DNA of 6,111 nucleotides, taken from the NCBI GenBank assembly GCA_031273185.1, contig JAISSG010000044.1, forward strand, positions 1 to 6,111, given 5' to 3'. This DNA is from Treponema sp. (lineage in GTDB: Bacteria; Spirochaetota; Spirochaetia; Treponematales; Breznakiellaceae). Shown piece by piece: positions 1 to 5,832 of the stretch. A program made the position numbers and the translations under genes. Under the pieces are notes generated by a model that saw nothing but the letters and a program-made list of their open reading frames with translations, ran no database searches and was not told the DNA's origin. Within the stretch, counting starts at the first letter, position 1; the number at the start of each line of letters is the position of its first letter.

Positions 1-76
1 ATAATCCTGTTGCCGTTGTCTGTTCGTTGCTGTACAGCAGATAGTCGCTGTATATATCTAATATATCCCTTCCCAT
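1..76 (-). CDS. Transposase, N-terminal fragment (cut by window edge)
   Basis: Reading leftward from ATG at 74-76, the frame stays open to the window edge and gives 25 residues beginning MGRDILDIYSDYLLYS and continuing with NEQTTATGL. The motifs DIYSDYL and TTATGLS-like are, from memory, typical of the start of a group of DDE (IS4/IS701-like) transposases, which cut and paste their own insertion sequence. No catalytic DDE residue lies inside the window, so the assignment rests on the N-terminus only. No strong ribosome binding site precedes the ATG. The stop codon of the upstream small membrane ORF lies only 3 bases before this start, which suggests that the left end of the element lies in or just beyond the end of that ORF. 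A complete copy would extend roughly a kilobase beyond the window. Confidence 0.6.
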   Translation of the reverse strand, partial: MGRDILDIYSDYLLYSNEQTTATGL

Positions 77-79
77 ACT

Positions 80-325
80 TTAAAATATCATATTTCCACT
101 GTTTGCGTAAGGTGAGTTAATTATTTTTATAATATTTATTATTGAGTAAATTGGAATAAATAATAATATAAATGCAACAGTAATGAATAACCAAATTTTT
201 ATAAATAAATCATTAACAAATAATAAAGTTATAAAAAATAATATTATAGAGAATACCCAAATAAAAATTGAACTTAAACCGATTTTATTTTTCATTATCT
301 TCATTATCGAATAATTTCTATACAT
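80..325 (-). CDS. Small two-helix membrane protein, unknown function
   Basis: This 81-residue protein is not a recognised family. It has a short basic N-terminus (MKIMKNK, residues 8-14) followed by two strongly hydrophobic segments, about residues 17-37 and 41-68, split by the polar turn NDLFIK. It is therefore probably an inner-membrane protein. The start at 325 is supported by GAGGG (334-338 on the plus-strand numbering) 7 bases upstream; Met8 or Met11 are alternatives. A 246-bp open frame in DNA near 16% G+C, where chance stops are frequent, argues that it is a real gene. The C-terminal end (SPYANSGNMIF) is less hydrophobic, is encoded by somewhat GC-richer DNA and runs into the transposase start. 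It may be a tail contributed by an insertion sequence, which would make this a 3'-truncated gene. Confidence 0.5.
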   Translation of the reverse strand: MYRNYSIMKIMKNKIGLSSIFIWVFSIILFFITLLFVNDLFIKIWLFITVAFILLFIPIYSIINIIKIINSPYANSGNMIF

Positions 326-344
326 ACATTTTCCCTCATTGGAA

Positions 345-372
345 TATTATTATATCTTAATTCATTCGTCAA
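345..372 (-). promoter_or_regulatory. Candidate promoter for the small membrane protein
   Basis: On the minus strand there is TTGACG (367-372), a five-of-six match to the -35 consensus. It is followed by overlapping -10-like hexamers in TATAATAATAT, including a perfect TATAAT at 349-354. The spacing to the perfect hexamer is only 12 bases; the overlapping AATAAT and TAATAT give 15 and 17 bases with poorer matches. The site lies about 20-40 bases upstream of a good ribosome binding site. In such AT-rich DNA -10-like words occur by chance, so support is moderate. Confidence 0.35.
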
Positions 373-426
373 TACTACTTAAAATATTTTAGGGTAAATG
401 GCATATAACTCGCTGGCGATGTATCC

Positions 427-1557
427 CTATTCCCTATGCCCTACATACTCCCTCGGCACCCGCTTGTTAATGTTGCAGGTGATCTCGTAGGGGATCGTGC
501 CAATTCTGGCGGCAAGCTCGGCGGCATCGGGGGCGGGGCCGCCGAACAGCACGGCCTCGTCCCAGCGGCGCACGTCCCCGGCTGTACCGATGTCGGCCAT
601 GCACTGGTCCATGCATATCCGGCCTGCCAGCGGGTAGGCCTTGCCGCCGATCACCGCCTGCCATCGGTTGCTGGCAATGCGGGGCAGGCCGTCGGCATAA
701 CCGGCTCGCAGCACGGCAATTTCGGTGTCCTGCGGGGCGGCCCAGGTCCTGCCGTAGGAAACGGTCTCGCCTTTTTTTACCCGCCTGATAAAAGCGACGC
801 TGGTTCGCAGTTCCATTACCGGCTCGACCCGCAGGGGCGGCAGGGACAGGCCCGCGTCAGCCTCCTCGACTGCCTTGTAGCCGTACAGCAGGATTCCGGG
901 CCGCACCATGTCGAACCAGGCGGCGGGGTGGAGGATAACCGCGCCCGAGTTGGCGGCGTGGACGATGCCGGGGTCAACGCCCGCCGCCTGTATGCCGCCG
1001 AGGGCCTTGTTGAAACGGGCAATCTGTTCCTCCGTAAACGCAATGTCGGCGGGGTCGGCGGAATCGGCGACGGCAAGGTGGGTGGCCGTCCCCGCGTATT
1101 CCAGCGAGGCGCAGGCGGCGATGTTTTGGGCCAAGGCGGCGGCTTCCTCCGGGGCGCAGCCCATGCGGCCCATGCCGGTGTCGATTTTCAGGTGGACGGG
1201 AAGCCGCACCCCCGCCGCCCTGGCGGACTTGCCCAGCGACTCGGCAAATTCGCCGTCGGAAACAAGGGGGATTAGCCGGTTTTTGATGATTTCGGGGATT
1301 TCCTCGTGCAGGGGCTGGGAAAAAAGGAGAACGGGGGCGAATATCCCCCCCTCCCGCAGCGCGGCGCCTTCCTGGGCGTGGGCCACGCCAAGGCAGTACG
1401 CCCCCGCCGCAAGGCTTTCGCGGGAGATGGCTATGGCCCCATGCCCGTAAGCGTTCGCCTTTACCGGCACGCAAATCCGCCGCCCTACCAGTTCCTGTAC
1501 CTTCCGGAAATTCCGCCGGAACGCGCCCAAATGCACTACCGCCCTGGTGTCCCCCAT
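427..1557 (-). CDS. alr: Alanine racemase
   Basis: PLP-dependent interconversion of L- and D-alanine in the cytoplasm, supplying D-Ala for peptidoglycan. The 376 residues match the family's usual length. The N-terminal TIM-barrel has the PLP lysine in VPVKANAYGHG (Lys33), KIDTGMGRMG with Arg131, His160 in ATHLA, Ser204 in ANSG, and MVRPGILLYG with Arg219 and the PLP-contacting Tyr225. The C-terminal beta domain has the catalytic tyrosine in VSYGR (Tyr268), AGYADG (Tyr287), RICMDQ with Met316, and YEITCNINKRVPR (Tyr357). Nothing essential is missing. The ATG at 1557 fits the family N-terminus (MGDTRAVVHL). The only Shine-Dalgarno-like bases (AAGG) lie just 1 base from the ATG, and an extended -10 sits immediately upstream, so a leaderless transcript is possible. 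It is transcribed divergently from the lipoprotein operon and no neighbour shares its direction closely. Confidence 0.96.
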   Translation of the reverse strand: MGDTRAVVHLGAFRRNFRKVQELVGRRICVPVKANAYGHGAIAISRESLAAGAYCLGVAHAQEGAALREGGIFAPVLLFSQPLHEEIPEIIKNRLIPLVSDGEFAESLGKSARAAGVRLPVHLKIDTGMGRMGCAPEEAAALAQNIAACASLEYAGTATHLAVADSADPADIAFTEEQIARFNKALGGIQAAGVDPGIVHAANSGAVILHPAAWFDMVRPGILLYGYKAVEEADAGLSLPPLRVEPVMELRTSVAFIRRVKKGETVSYGRTWAAPQDTEIAVLRAGYADGLPRIASNRWQAVIGGKAYPLAGRICMDQCMADIGTAGDVRRWDEAVLFGGPAPDAAELAARIGTIPYEITCNINKRVPREYVGHRE

Positions 1558-1562
1558 GCCTT

Positions 1563-1571
1563 ATTATACCA
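1563..1571 (-). promoter_or_regulatory. Extended -10 promoter element for alr
   Basis: The minus strand reads TGGTATAAT, a perfect extended -10 (TGnTATAAT). T-rich tracts lie further upstream (GCTTTTTTATGTTTTTTGGG on the minus strand, 1578-1597), and there is no good -35 at 17 bases, as expected for an extended -10 promoter. The A of the alr start codon is the sixth base after the hexamer, where transcription would be expected to begin. Confidence 0.55.
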
Positions 1572-1605
1572 GACAATTCCCAAAAAACATAAAAAAGCAG
1601 ATAAT

Positions 1606-1613
1606 TTCTAGAA
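1606..1613. promoter_or_regulatory. Short palindrome TTCTAGAA between divergent genes
   Basis: A perfect 8-bp palindrome sits near the middle of the 90-bp divergent intergenic region between alr and the lipoprotein operon. Its position suits an operator acting on one or both promoters. It is short and AT-rich, so chance occurrence is quite possible, and no regulator is encoded in the window. Confidence 0.2.
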
Positions 1614-1630
1614 TTATTTTTTTATTGTGA

Positions 1631-1644
1631 TATACTTCTACAAT
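1631..1644 (+). promoter_or_regulatory. Candidate -10 region for the lipoprotein operon
   Basis: Two -10-like hexamers, TATACT (1631-1636) and TACAAT (1639-1644), lie directly before the ATG at 1648. T-rich DNA (1614-1623) precedes them, but there is no convincing -35. If either is used, the transcript would have almost no leader before 1648, consistent with the lack of a ribosome binding site there. If translation begins at GTG 1627 these bases are instead coding. Confidence 0.3.
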
Positions 1645-1647
1645 AGT

Positions 1648-3960
1648 ATGGGTCTCAGAATTGGCAGCAGGGTTCTTGCTATATTGGTAGTTTTTTCCCT
1701 CTTTTCAGGTTGCGGGGAGCTGAATTCCCTGTTTTCCCCGGGCGCAAGCTATCAGGTAACGGCCCTGATCAACGGGGTCTCGCTTGACGACTGTTCCATA
1801 ATACGCGCCGGTGATAAAATTCGCCCCTATTTCGCCAGTTCCGTGGATAACGACCCCGATCTCACCGGCTTGCTGGTCTACGTCCAGAACCGGCAGGGCA
1901 AGATCATCGGGGAACAGGTTCTGTACATCCTTCAGCCCTATTATGGCGACTCAATGGAGGCGGAAACCCAGGAGAATTTCGACAGGCCGGGGGACGGGAC
2001 TGATGGGGAGATCGAAGAGCCGGGGGAACACGAGGCAAACAGGGAAGCTATCTTGGGCTTTATCGAAGAATCAGCGGTAAGGGATCAAAAGTTTTTTATT
2101 AACTCCGCGACCGGGGTGCAAACGCCTGTCGTTGTTCCGATAATGTCCCTTAACCAGGAAATACCCTACTTCCACATGCCGAAAAACATGGAAATTGGCC
2201 CGTACAAGCTGGTTTTTGAGGCGATGGGGAGAAGGGAAACCCTGCACCGGATGGAATTGGACATATTTTTCCTTGGCAGTGCCGAATTTTCTGTAAAAGA
2301 TATCTCGATATACCTGCCCAGGGTTTCCGATAGCCAGATGATCCCCCCCGGAACAACCGTGATGCTCGAATCCAGGCTGGATTATGACGCCCGCCTTGAG
2401 CCTTACGTCGTCTGGCACAACGGCAGGAGTGTCATCAGCGAGGGGAAGATAAGCGAAGGCGCCGGAACCATCCTCTGGAAATCGCCTGAGCGGGCGGGGT
2501 TCTATTCGCTGCGCCTTGAGGTTTTCCCCTTTGAGCTTAGGGGCAATTATACCGGCATTTTCCGGGAAATAGCCCTGCCGGTCTCCAAGGCAACGGCCGC
2601 AAACGGGGGGTATTTTTTTGGCGAAGGCCCGGGATACGCCGCCCTGAGCCCGCTGGCGGCGGGAACGATCTTTCCCGAGCTTGAGCAGGCGAAAGCCGAA
2701 GCCGCCCCGGAGGAAAAGGAAGAAGCGACGGCGTTGCCAGAGCGCCCGTCGTTGCTCAGGTGGTATCAGTTTCAGGGCAACCTCTGCGATACGGTCTCCG
2801 GCTCCCGCACTGAGGGATCGCTGGAGCCGGGCGCGGACAAGGCTCCTCGGTGGGCCGCCGCCGGGCAGACGACTTACGGGCTTTCCACCGGGCCGGAAGA
2901 CGCATACCTCCTTCCCCCGCTTGCCTTCTTCCGCGGCGACAGCGACCAGGGCGGGGGCATTTTCCTGCTCCACGCCAAATCCCTTGCCGAAGGCGTCGTT
3001 TTCAGCGCCTTTTTCCCCATGCAGTCCTCCGGGACTGAAGGGGCAACGATGCACGTCCTCAGGAAAGGAAATGCCATCGTCCTGCGCCTGAAAACGAAGG
3101 AAGCAACGGTTGAAATGCCCGCGTACCTGCCTTTTTTTGAATACCAGGCTTTTATCACCGTTGCGCTGGAATTCTACATACGCCCGTACCGCCTTGAGGC
3201 AAAAATGTCGCTCGGCAATGCCGGGGGCGAAAGGCAGACCCTGGCGAGCGTTGAGGGAAACGTCAGGCTGCCGGGCCCCCTGGCAGGAGAGGCCAGGGCC
3301 AAGCTGGGCGGCGGCGAGGCAATTTCCGGGGAAGGGCCGGCGGCAACAGCGCAATCGCCAGCCACGCCGAAGGCAATTGTCCCGGCGGAACCGAAGCGGG
3401 ATAGGGCGGACAGCAACGACAATTCCCAATCGGCAGACGTCTATGACAGCGACAGCGATTTTGAGTCACCAGTTGGCGGGGACGGTGCCGAGGCAATTCC
3501 GGCGACAGCCGAACAGGATAGTTCCACGGCGGTTAGCGCGGAAAGTTCCAGGCAAGAAATTTCTGCAAATACCATTTGGAATGAATTTGCCGTTCTGTAT
3601 TCGTCGCTGCCGATTCAGGAAGAGGAACTGGCCGATGCTGATGATGAGGTCGATGGAACGGAGATCGGGGCAGACGTAACCCTGGAGAACCGTAGCGGCC
3701 CCGATCTGCCCAATCCGGCGGCTCAGGACGCGCCGGGCGCAATGCCCGACGAGCCGGAAGCCGAAGAATCCGGCGATCTTGCGTCCGGCGACGAGGAAGG
3801 CCAAGTGCCCACGGCAATACCTGAAACCCCGGATGAAACCAGCCAAATCGGCGGGGAGACAGAACCCGTGGAGGCAGACACGGAAGCCCAGATGCCGGAT
3901 GATACAGACGTTACTGTCAAACAGCCCCAAACACACGCCACCCTTGCCGGCAATTCCTAG
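1648..3960 (+). CDS. Large lipoprotein with LamG-like domain and acidic tail
   Basis: Predicted exported lipoprotein of 770 residues from ATG 1648. The signal peptide has n-region MGLRIGSR, core VLAILVVFSL and lipobox FSGC with lipid-bearing Cys22; Phe at -3 is a relaxed lipobox of the spirochaete kind. GTG at 1627 would add seven residues (MIYFYNS); neither start has a ribosome binding site. Residues ~33-315 look beta-rich and may form Ig-like domains (LEPYVVWHNG at 251-260, TILWKSPERAGFYSLRLEVF at 274-293). Residues ~366-525 begin with LRWYQFQGNLCD, the opening pattern of LamG/concanavalin-like domains (Y-x-F-x-G-N-x-x-D), which often bind glycans or proteins. A Gly/Ala/Pro/Asp/Ser-rich stretch (~545-638) interrupts before NTIWNEFAVLYSSLP (642-656), perhaps the last strand of that domain. 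The final ~115 residues are acidic and low-complexity (Glu, Asp, Pro, Thr). No enzyme motif was recognised; function unknown. First gene of the cluster with 3998 and 4708. Confidence 0.85.
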   Translation: MGLRIGSRVLAILVVFSLFSGCGELNSLFSPGASYQVTALINGVSLDDCSIIRAGDKIRPYFASSVDNDPDLTGLLVYVQNRQGKIIGEQVLYILQPYYGDSMEAETQENFDRPGDGTDGEIEEPGEHEANREAILGFIEESAVRDQKFFINSATGVQTPVVVPIMSLNQEIPYFHMPKNMEIGPYKLVFEAMGRRETLHRMELDIFFLGSAEFSVKDISIYLPRVSDSQMIPPGTTVMLESRLDYDARLEPYVVWHNGRSVISEGKISEGAGTILWKSPERAGFYSLRLEVFPFELRGNYTGIFREIALPVSKATAANGGYFFGEGPGYAALSPLAAGTIFPELEQAKAEAAPEEKEEATALPERPSLLRWYQFQGNLCDTVSGSRTEGSLEPGADKAPRWAAAGQTTYGLSTGPEDAYLLPPLAFFRGDSDQGGGIFLLHAKSLAEGVVFSAFFPMQSSGTEGATMHVLRKGNAIVLRLKTKEATVEMPAYLPFFEYQAFITVALEFYIRPYRLEAKMSLGNAGGERQTLASVEGNVRLPGPLAGEARAKLGGGEAISGEGPAATAQSPATPKAIVPAEPKRDRADSNDNSQSADVYDSDSDFESPVGGDGAEAIPATAEQDSSTAVSAESSRQEISANTIWNEFAVLYSSLPIQEEELADADDEVDGTEIGADVTLENRSGPDLPNPAAQDAPGAMPDEPEAEESGDLASGDEEGQVPTAIPETPDETSQIGGETEPVEADTEAQMPDDTDVTVKQPQTHATLAGNS

Positions 3961-3984
3961 CGCTGTTGCGTGCTACGCCACGAA

Positions 3985-3988
3985 AAGG
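3985..3988 (+). promoter_or_regulatory. Ribosome binding site deciding a GTG start
   Basis: AAGG lies 9 bases before GTG at 3998 and selects that start over in-frame codons further upstream, which would overlap the preceding gene by up to 180 bases. GTG 3998 also gives an exact lipoprotein signal peptide. Between the site and the start lies ATG CTG GTG TGA (3990-4001), a tiny out-of-frame reading whose stop overlaps the GTG. Confidence 0.6.
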
Positions 3989-3997
3989 TATGCTGGT

Positions 3998-4708
3998 GTG
4001 AAACGATACTGTTTGCTGTTTTTGGCGGTGCTCGTGCTTGCCGCTTGCGCCGGGCAAAGAAAAAGGATTATCATTCGGCCCGACCCCGGGGAGGACAGGC
4101 AGCAGAAGCCTGTCGATTCAATAGAATCCTGGCAGGTAATCGAGTCCCAAAGCGGCCAGGGGGACGACGATATTCCCGACTGGGTGTACCGCTATTATGT
4201 CAGCGGCATACACGGGATTGAGGCGCTGGATCGGTACAGCGACAAATACGTGTTTATCGGGGAAACCCGGGGGGGGAACATGCATGCCCTGAGGCAGTGG
4301 GCCAACGGCTTTACCGTGCAGCATGACCTGCCCAGGCTGGTCGCCGCCAGGGTTGAGCACCGGCTTGTTTCCCCGGCCTCGCTGTACCCTGACGACGAGT
4401 ACGGCCAGTATTTTGAGATGCTGATAAAGGCGGTGTCGAATGAGGAATTCCCCGAGGCTGTCAAGGAAGAAACGTTCTGGGTTAAGCGGAGGATGGTTCC
4501 CGCCAGCGCCGAAGACGGCGACAACCCGCCCCAGGCGGAAACCGCCACGGAATTGTACGAATTTCTTGTTTTGATCAGCATTGATGGCGAATCGCTGAAA
4601 AATCAGCTTCGAGAGATCATGGCGGGCATACAAACCAAGGTGCCGCCGACGCGGGATCAGGCCGCGTCGATAAGCAGAATACGGCAAGCGTTTTTCGTGG
4701 GATTTTGA
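3998..4708 (+). CDS. Lipoprotein, possibly LPP20/LpoB-like
   Basis: A 236-residue lipoprotein starting at GTG 3998. The signal peptide MKRYCLLFLAVLVLAAC ends in a canonical lipobox LAAC (Cys17), so the mature protein is lipid-anchored at a membrane surface. A polar linker (residues 20-57) leads to IPDWV (59-63), YVFIGETRGGN (84-94) and ALRQWANGF (97-105). An alpha/beta-looking C-terminal part has YEFLVLISIDGESL near 177-190. The order 'P-x-W-V, then a strand ending in G-x-x-x-G, then an Ala-rich helix, then a late strand' resembles the LPP20/LpoB-type lipoprotein fold, but this is pattern memory only and the function is unknown. It lies 37 bases after the large lipoprotein with no terminator between them, and its TGA overlaps the ATG of the phosphatase, so the three are probably one transcript. 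Confidence 0.82.
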   Translation: MKRYCLLFLAVLVLAACAGQRKRIIIRPDPGEDRQQKPVDSIESWQVIESQSGQGDDDIPDWVYRYYVSGIHGIEALDRYSDKYVFIGETRGGNMHALRQWANGFTVQHDLPRLVAARVEHRLVSPASLYPDDEYGQYFEMLIKAVSNEEFPEAVKEETFWVKRRMVPASAEDGDNPPQAETATELYEFLVLISIDGESLKNQLREIMAGIQTKVPPTRDQAASISRIRQAFFVGF

Positions 4709-5652
4709 TGGAAGCAATGCTGCAATGGGGGCTGGCCTGCATCAGGCTGGTCCAGTCATGGGCAAGCCCGCCGGTTACCATGCTTATGAAAACAATCACC
4801 AGCCTTGGCTCCGCCGAAACATACGGCATCCTGTTTCTCTTGTTCTACTGGTGCATTGACGAAAAAAAATCCCTGCGGCTGGGAATTGCGCTGCTTGTCT
4901 CGGCGTGGATCAACCTTGCACTCAAGTTTTTGCTTGACCAACCCCGCCCGTTTTTTGAAAGCTACGATCCCTCGGTCGGCATGATCGCCGAAACGCTGGG
5001 GGGCTTCCCGTCCGGCCATGCCCAGAATTCGCTGGTCATGTGGATGATAGTCGCATCATGGGGAAAAAAACGATGGCATTTTGCCCTTGCCGCCCTGTTC
5101 TGCCTGCTGGTGGGTTTTTCCCGCATCTACCTGGGCGTGCATTTCCCCCCCGACGTGTTCGGCGGCTGGCTTCTGGGCGGCCTTGTCCTCTGCGGCTATT
5201 TCCTCGCGGCCCCCCGAATTGAGTCGCTACTTGCCGCCCGCAGCCCGCGAACGGGCATAATCGCCTGCGCCGCCCTTGCCTTCGCCATGATCCTCTACCG
5301 CCCTTCCACGGAACTGCTTGTTCCCGCCGGCCTGATCCTCGGCCTGGGCGCGGGCTACAGCCTGAACCGGCAGCGCATCGGCTTTGTGGCATCTGCGGTA
5401 TTTGGCAGAACGGGCGCGGCTAAATACCTCACCCTGCTTGCCCGCTTTGTTCTGGGAATGGCCGGAATGCTCGCGCTGATCATGGCCTCAGGAAAAATTG
5501 ACAGTATCTTTAGCGCATCGGAAAATTACCCGCTTATCGTTTTCATCAGTTGCGTCATGCTTACCCTTTGGGTCTCGACAGGTACTCCCTGGCTTTTCCG
5601 CCTGCTGCATCTTGCGGGGGACAATCCGGGCAATAATCAGGAAGGCACGTAA
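4708..5652 (+). CDS. PAP2-family integral membrane phosphatase
   Basis: A 314-residue membrane protein of the PAP2 (type 2 phosphatidic acid phosphatase) superfamily. All three signature motifs are present: KFLLDQPRP (Lys73, Arg80; K-x6-RP), PSGH (101-104, His104 the likely acid/base), and SRIYLGVHFPPD (138-149; Arg139, nucleophile His145, Asp149). The family removes phosphate from lipid phosphates or from undecaprenyl pyrophosphate, usually on the periplasmic face; which substrate applies here cannot be read. The PAP2 core ends near residue 168. About four further hydrophobic segments follow (roughly 182-197, 203-219, 242-262, 275-295), an extension beyond the usual ~200-residue bacterial PAP2 protein. 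The ATG at 4708 overlaps the upstream TGA, and GGGA 5 bases before it can serve as the binding site. Met4 (4717) is a possible alternative. Translational coupling to the upstream lipoprotein is likely. Confidence 0.93.
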   Translation: MEAMLQWGLACIRLVQSWASPPVTMLMKTITSLGSAETYGILFLLFYWCIDEKKSLRLGIALLVSAWINLALKFLLDQPRPFFESYDPSVGMIAETLGGFPSGHAQNSLVMWMIVASWGKKRWHFALAALFCLLVGFSRIYLGVHFPPDVFGGWLLGGLVLCGYFLAAPRIESLLAARSPRTGIIACAALAFAMILYRPSTELLVPAGLILGLGAGYSLNRQRIGFVASAVFGRTGAAKYLTLLARFVLGMAGMLALIMASGKIDSIFSASENYPLIVFISCVMLTLWVSTGTPWLFRLLHLAGDNPGNNQEGT

Positions 5653-5672
5653 TGCTGGTCTTTATAGAAGAT

Positions 5673-5710
5673 CTCGCACGGAGCACACAAAGGCACAGAG
5701 CGCGCAAATG
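5673..5710. repeat. Short degenerate GCACAGAG-like repeat remnant
   Basis: The stretch after the phosphatase contains imperfect 8-10-base units: GCACGGAG, CACACAAAG, GCACAGAG, CGCGCAAATG. It resembles, from memory, intergenic 'acgcagagacgcaaag' style repeats seen in some bacterial genomes. Only about four poor units are present, so it may be a decayed copy or chance. Confidence 0.25.
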
Positions 5711-5723
5711 ATGTTATATGCCA

Positions 5724-5752
5724 TTGTACCTAAACTTGATTTATGATATTAT
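5724..5752 (+). promoter_or_regulatory. Candidate promoter for the downstream lipoprotein
   Basis: TTGTAC (5724-5729) and TATTAT (5747-5752, five of six to TATAAT) are separated by exactly 17 bases. The -35 is weak (three of six). Transcription would begin near 5759 and leave a leader of about 75 bases that contains the hairpins at 5777-5817. This would uncouple the last gene from the phosphatase operon, in line with the 180-base gap. Confidence 0.4.
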
Positions 5753-5776
5753 GAACAAAGGTAATAAGGGTTTAAG

Positions 5777-5817
5777 AAATGCGCCTACGGCGCGGTAGGC
5801 ATTTGCAGTAGGCAAAT
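5777..5817 (+). promoter_or_regulatory. Two overlapping, mutually exclusive leader hairpins
   Basis: Hairpin A pairs AAATGC (5777-5782) and CTAC (5785-5788) with GTAG (5795-5798) and GCATTT (5799-5804), a 10-bp stem with a 2-base bulge and loop GGCGCG. Hairpin B pairs ATTTGC (5801-5806) with GCAAAT (5812-5817) around loop AGTAG. They share 5801-5804, so both cannot form fully at once. A third possibility is the small GCGCC-TAC-GGCGC stem (5781-5793). No U-tract follows, so this is not a standard terminator. It ends 5 bases before the TGAGGA ribosome binding site, where folding could affect translation. Confidence 0.45.
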
Positions 5818-5832
5818 ATAATGAGGATTTTT

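Noticed and set aside
378..393. AT palindrome TAAAATATTTTA (380-391) as a terminator for alr
   Set aside because: It is a perfect 12-bp palindrome, but the stem would be all A-T with no loop and no following U-tract, and such palindromes are common in DNA this AT-rich.
436..1275. Plus-strand open frame opposite alr (279 codons)
   Set aside because: It is a shadow of alanine racemase, whose catalytic motifs are all intact on the minus strand; the shadow protein is low-complexity Gly/Ala/Arg.
2071..3429. Long open frame on the minus strand opposite the large lipoprotein (452 codons)
   Set aside because: It is rich in Arg, Gly and Pro without any recognisable domain, and lies opposite a gene with a convincing signal peptide and domain pattern. 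Long antisense frames are expected in GC-rich genes.
3779..3997. N-terminal extension of the second lipoprotein
   Set aside because: It would overlap the preceding gene by 180 bases and bury the signal peptide internally. GTG 3998 has a ribosome binding site and gives an exact lipoprotein signal.
5653..5672. Terminator after the phosphatase gene
   Set aside because: Only a 4-bp TCTT/AAGA stem is present, with no U-tract.
5498..5746. Short plus-strand frame overlapping the end of the phosphatase gene
   Set aside because: It mostly lies within the phosphatase in another frame, has no ribosome binding site and has no recognisable features.
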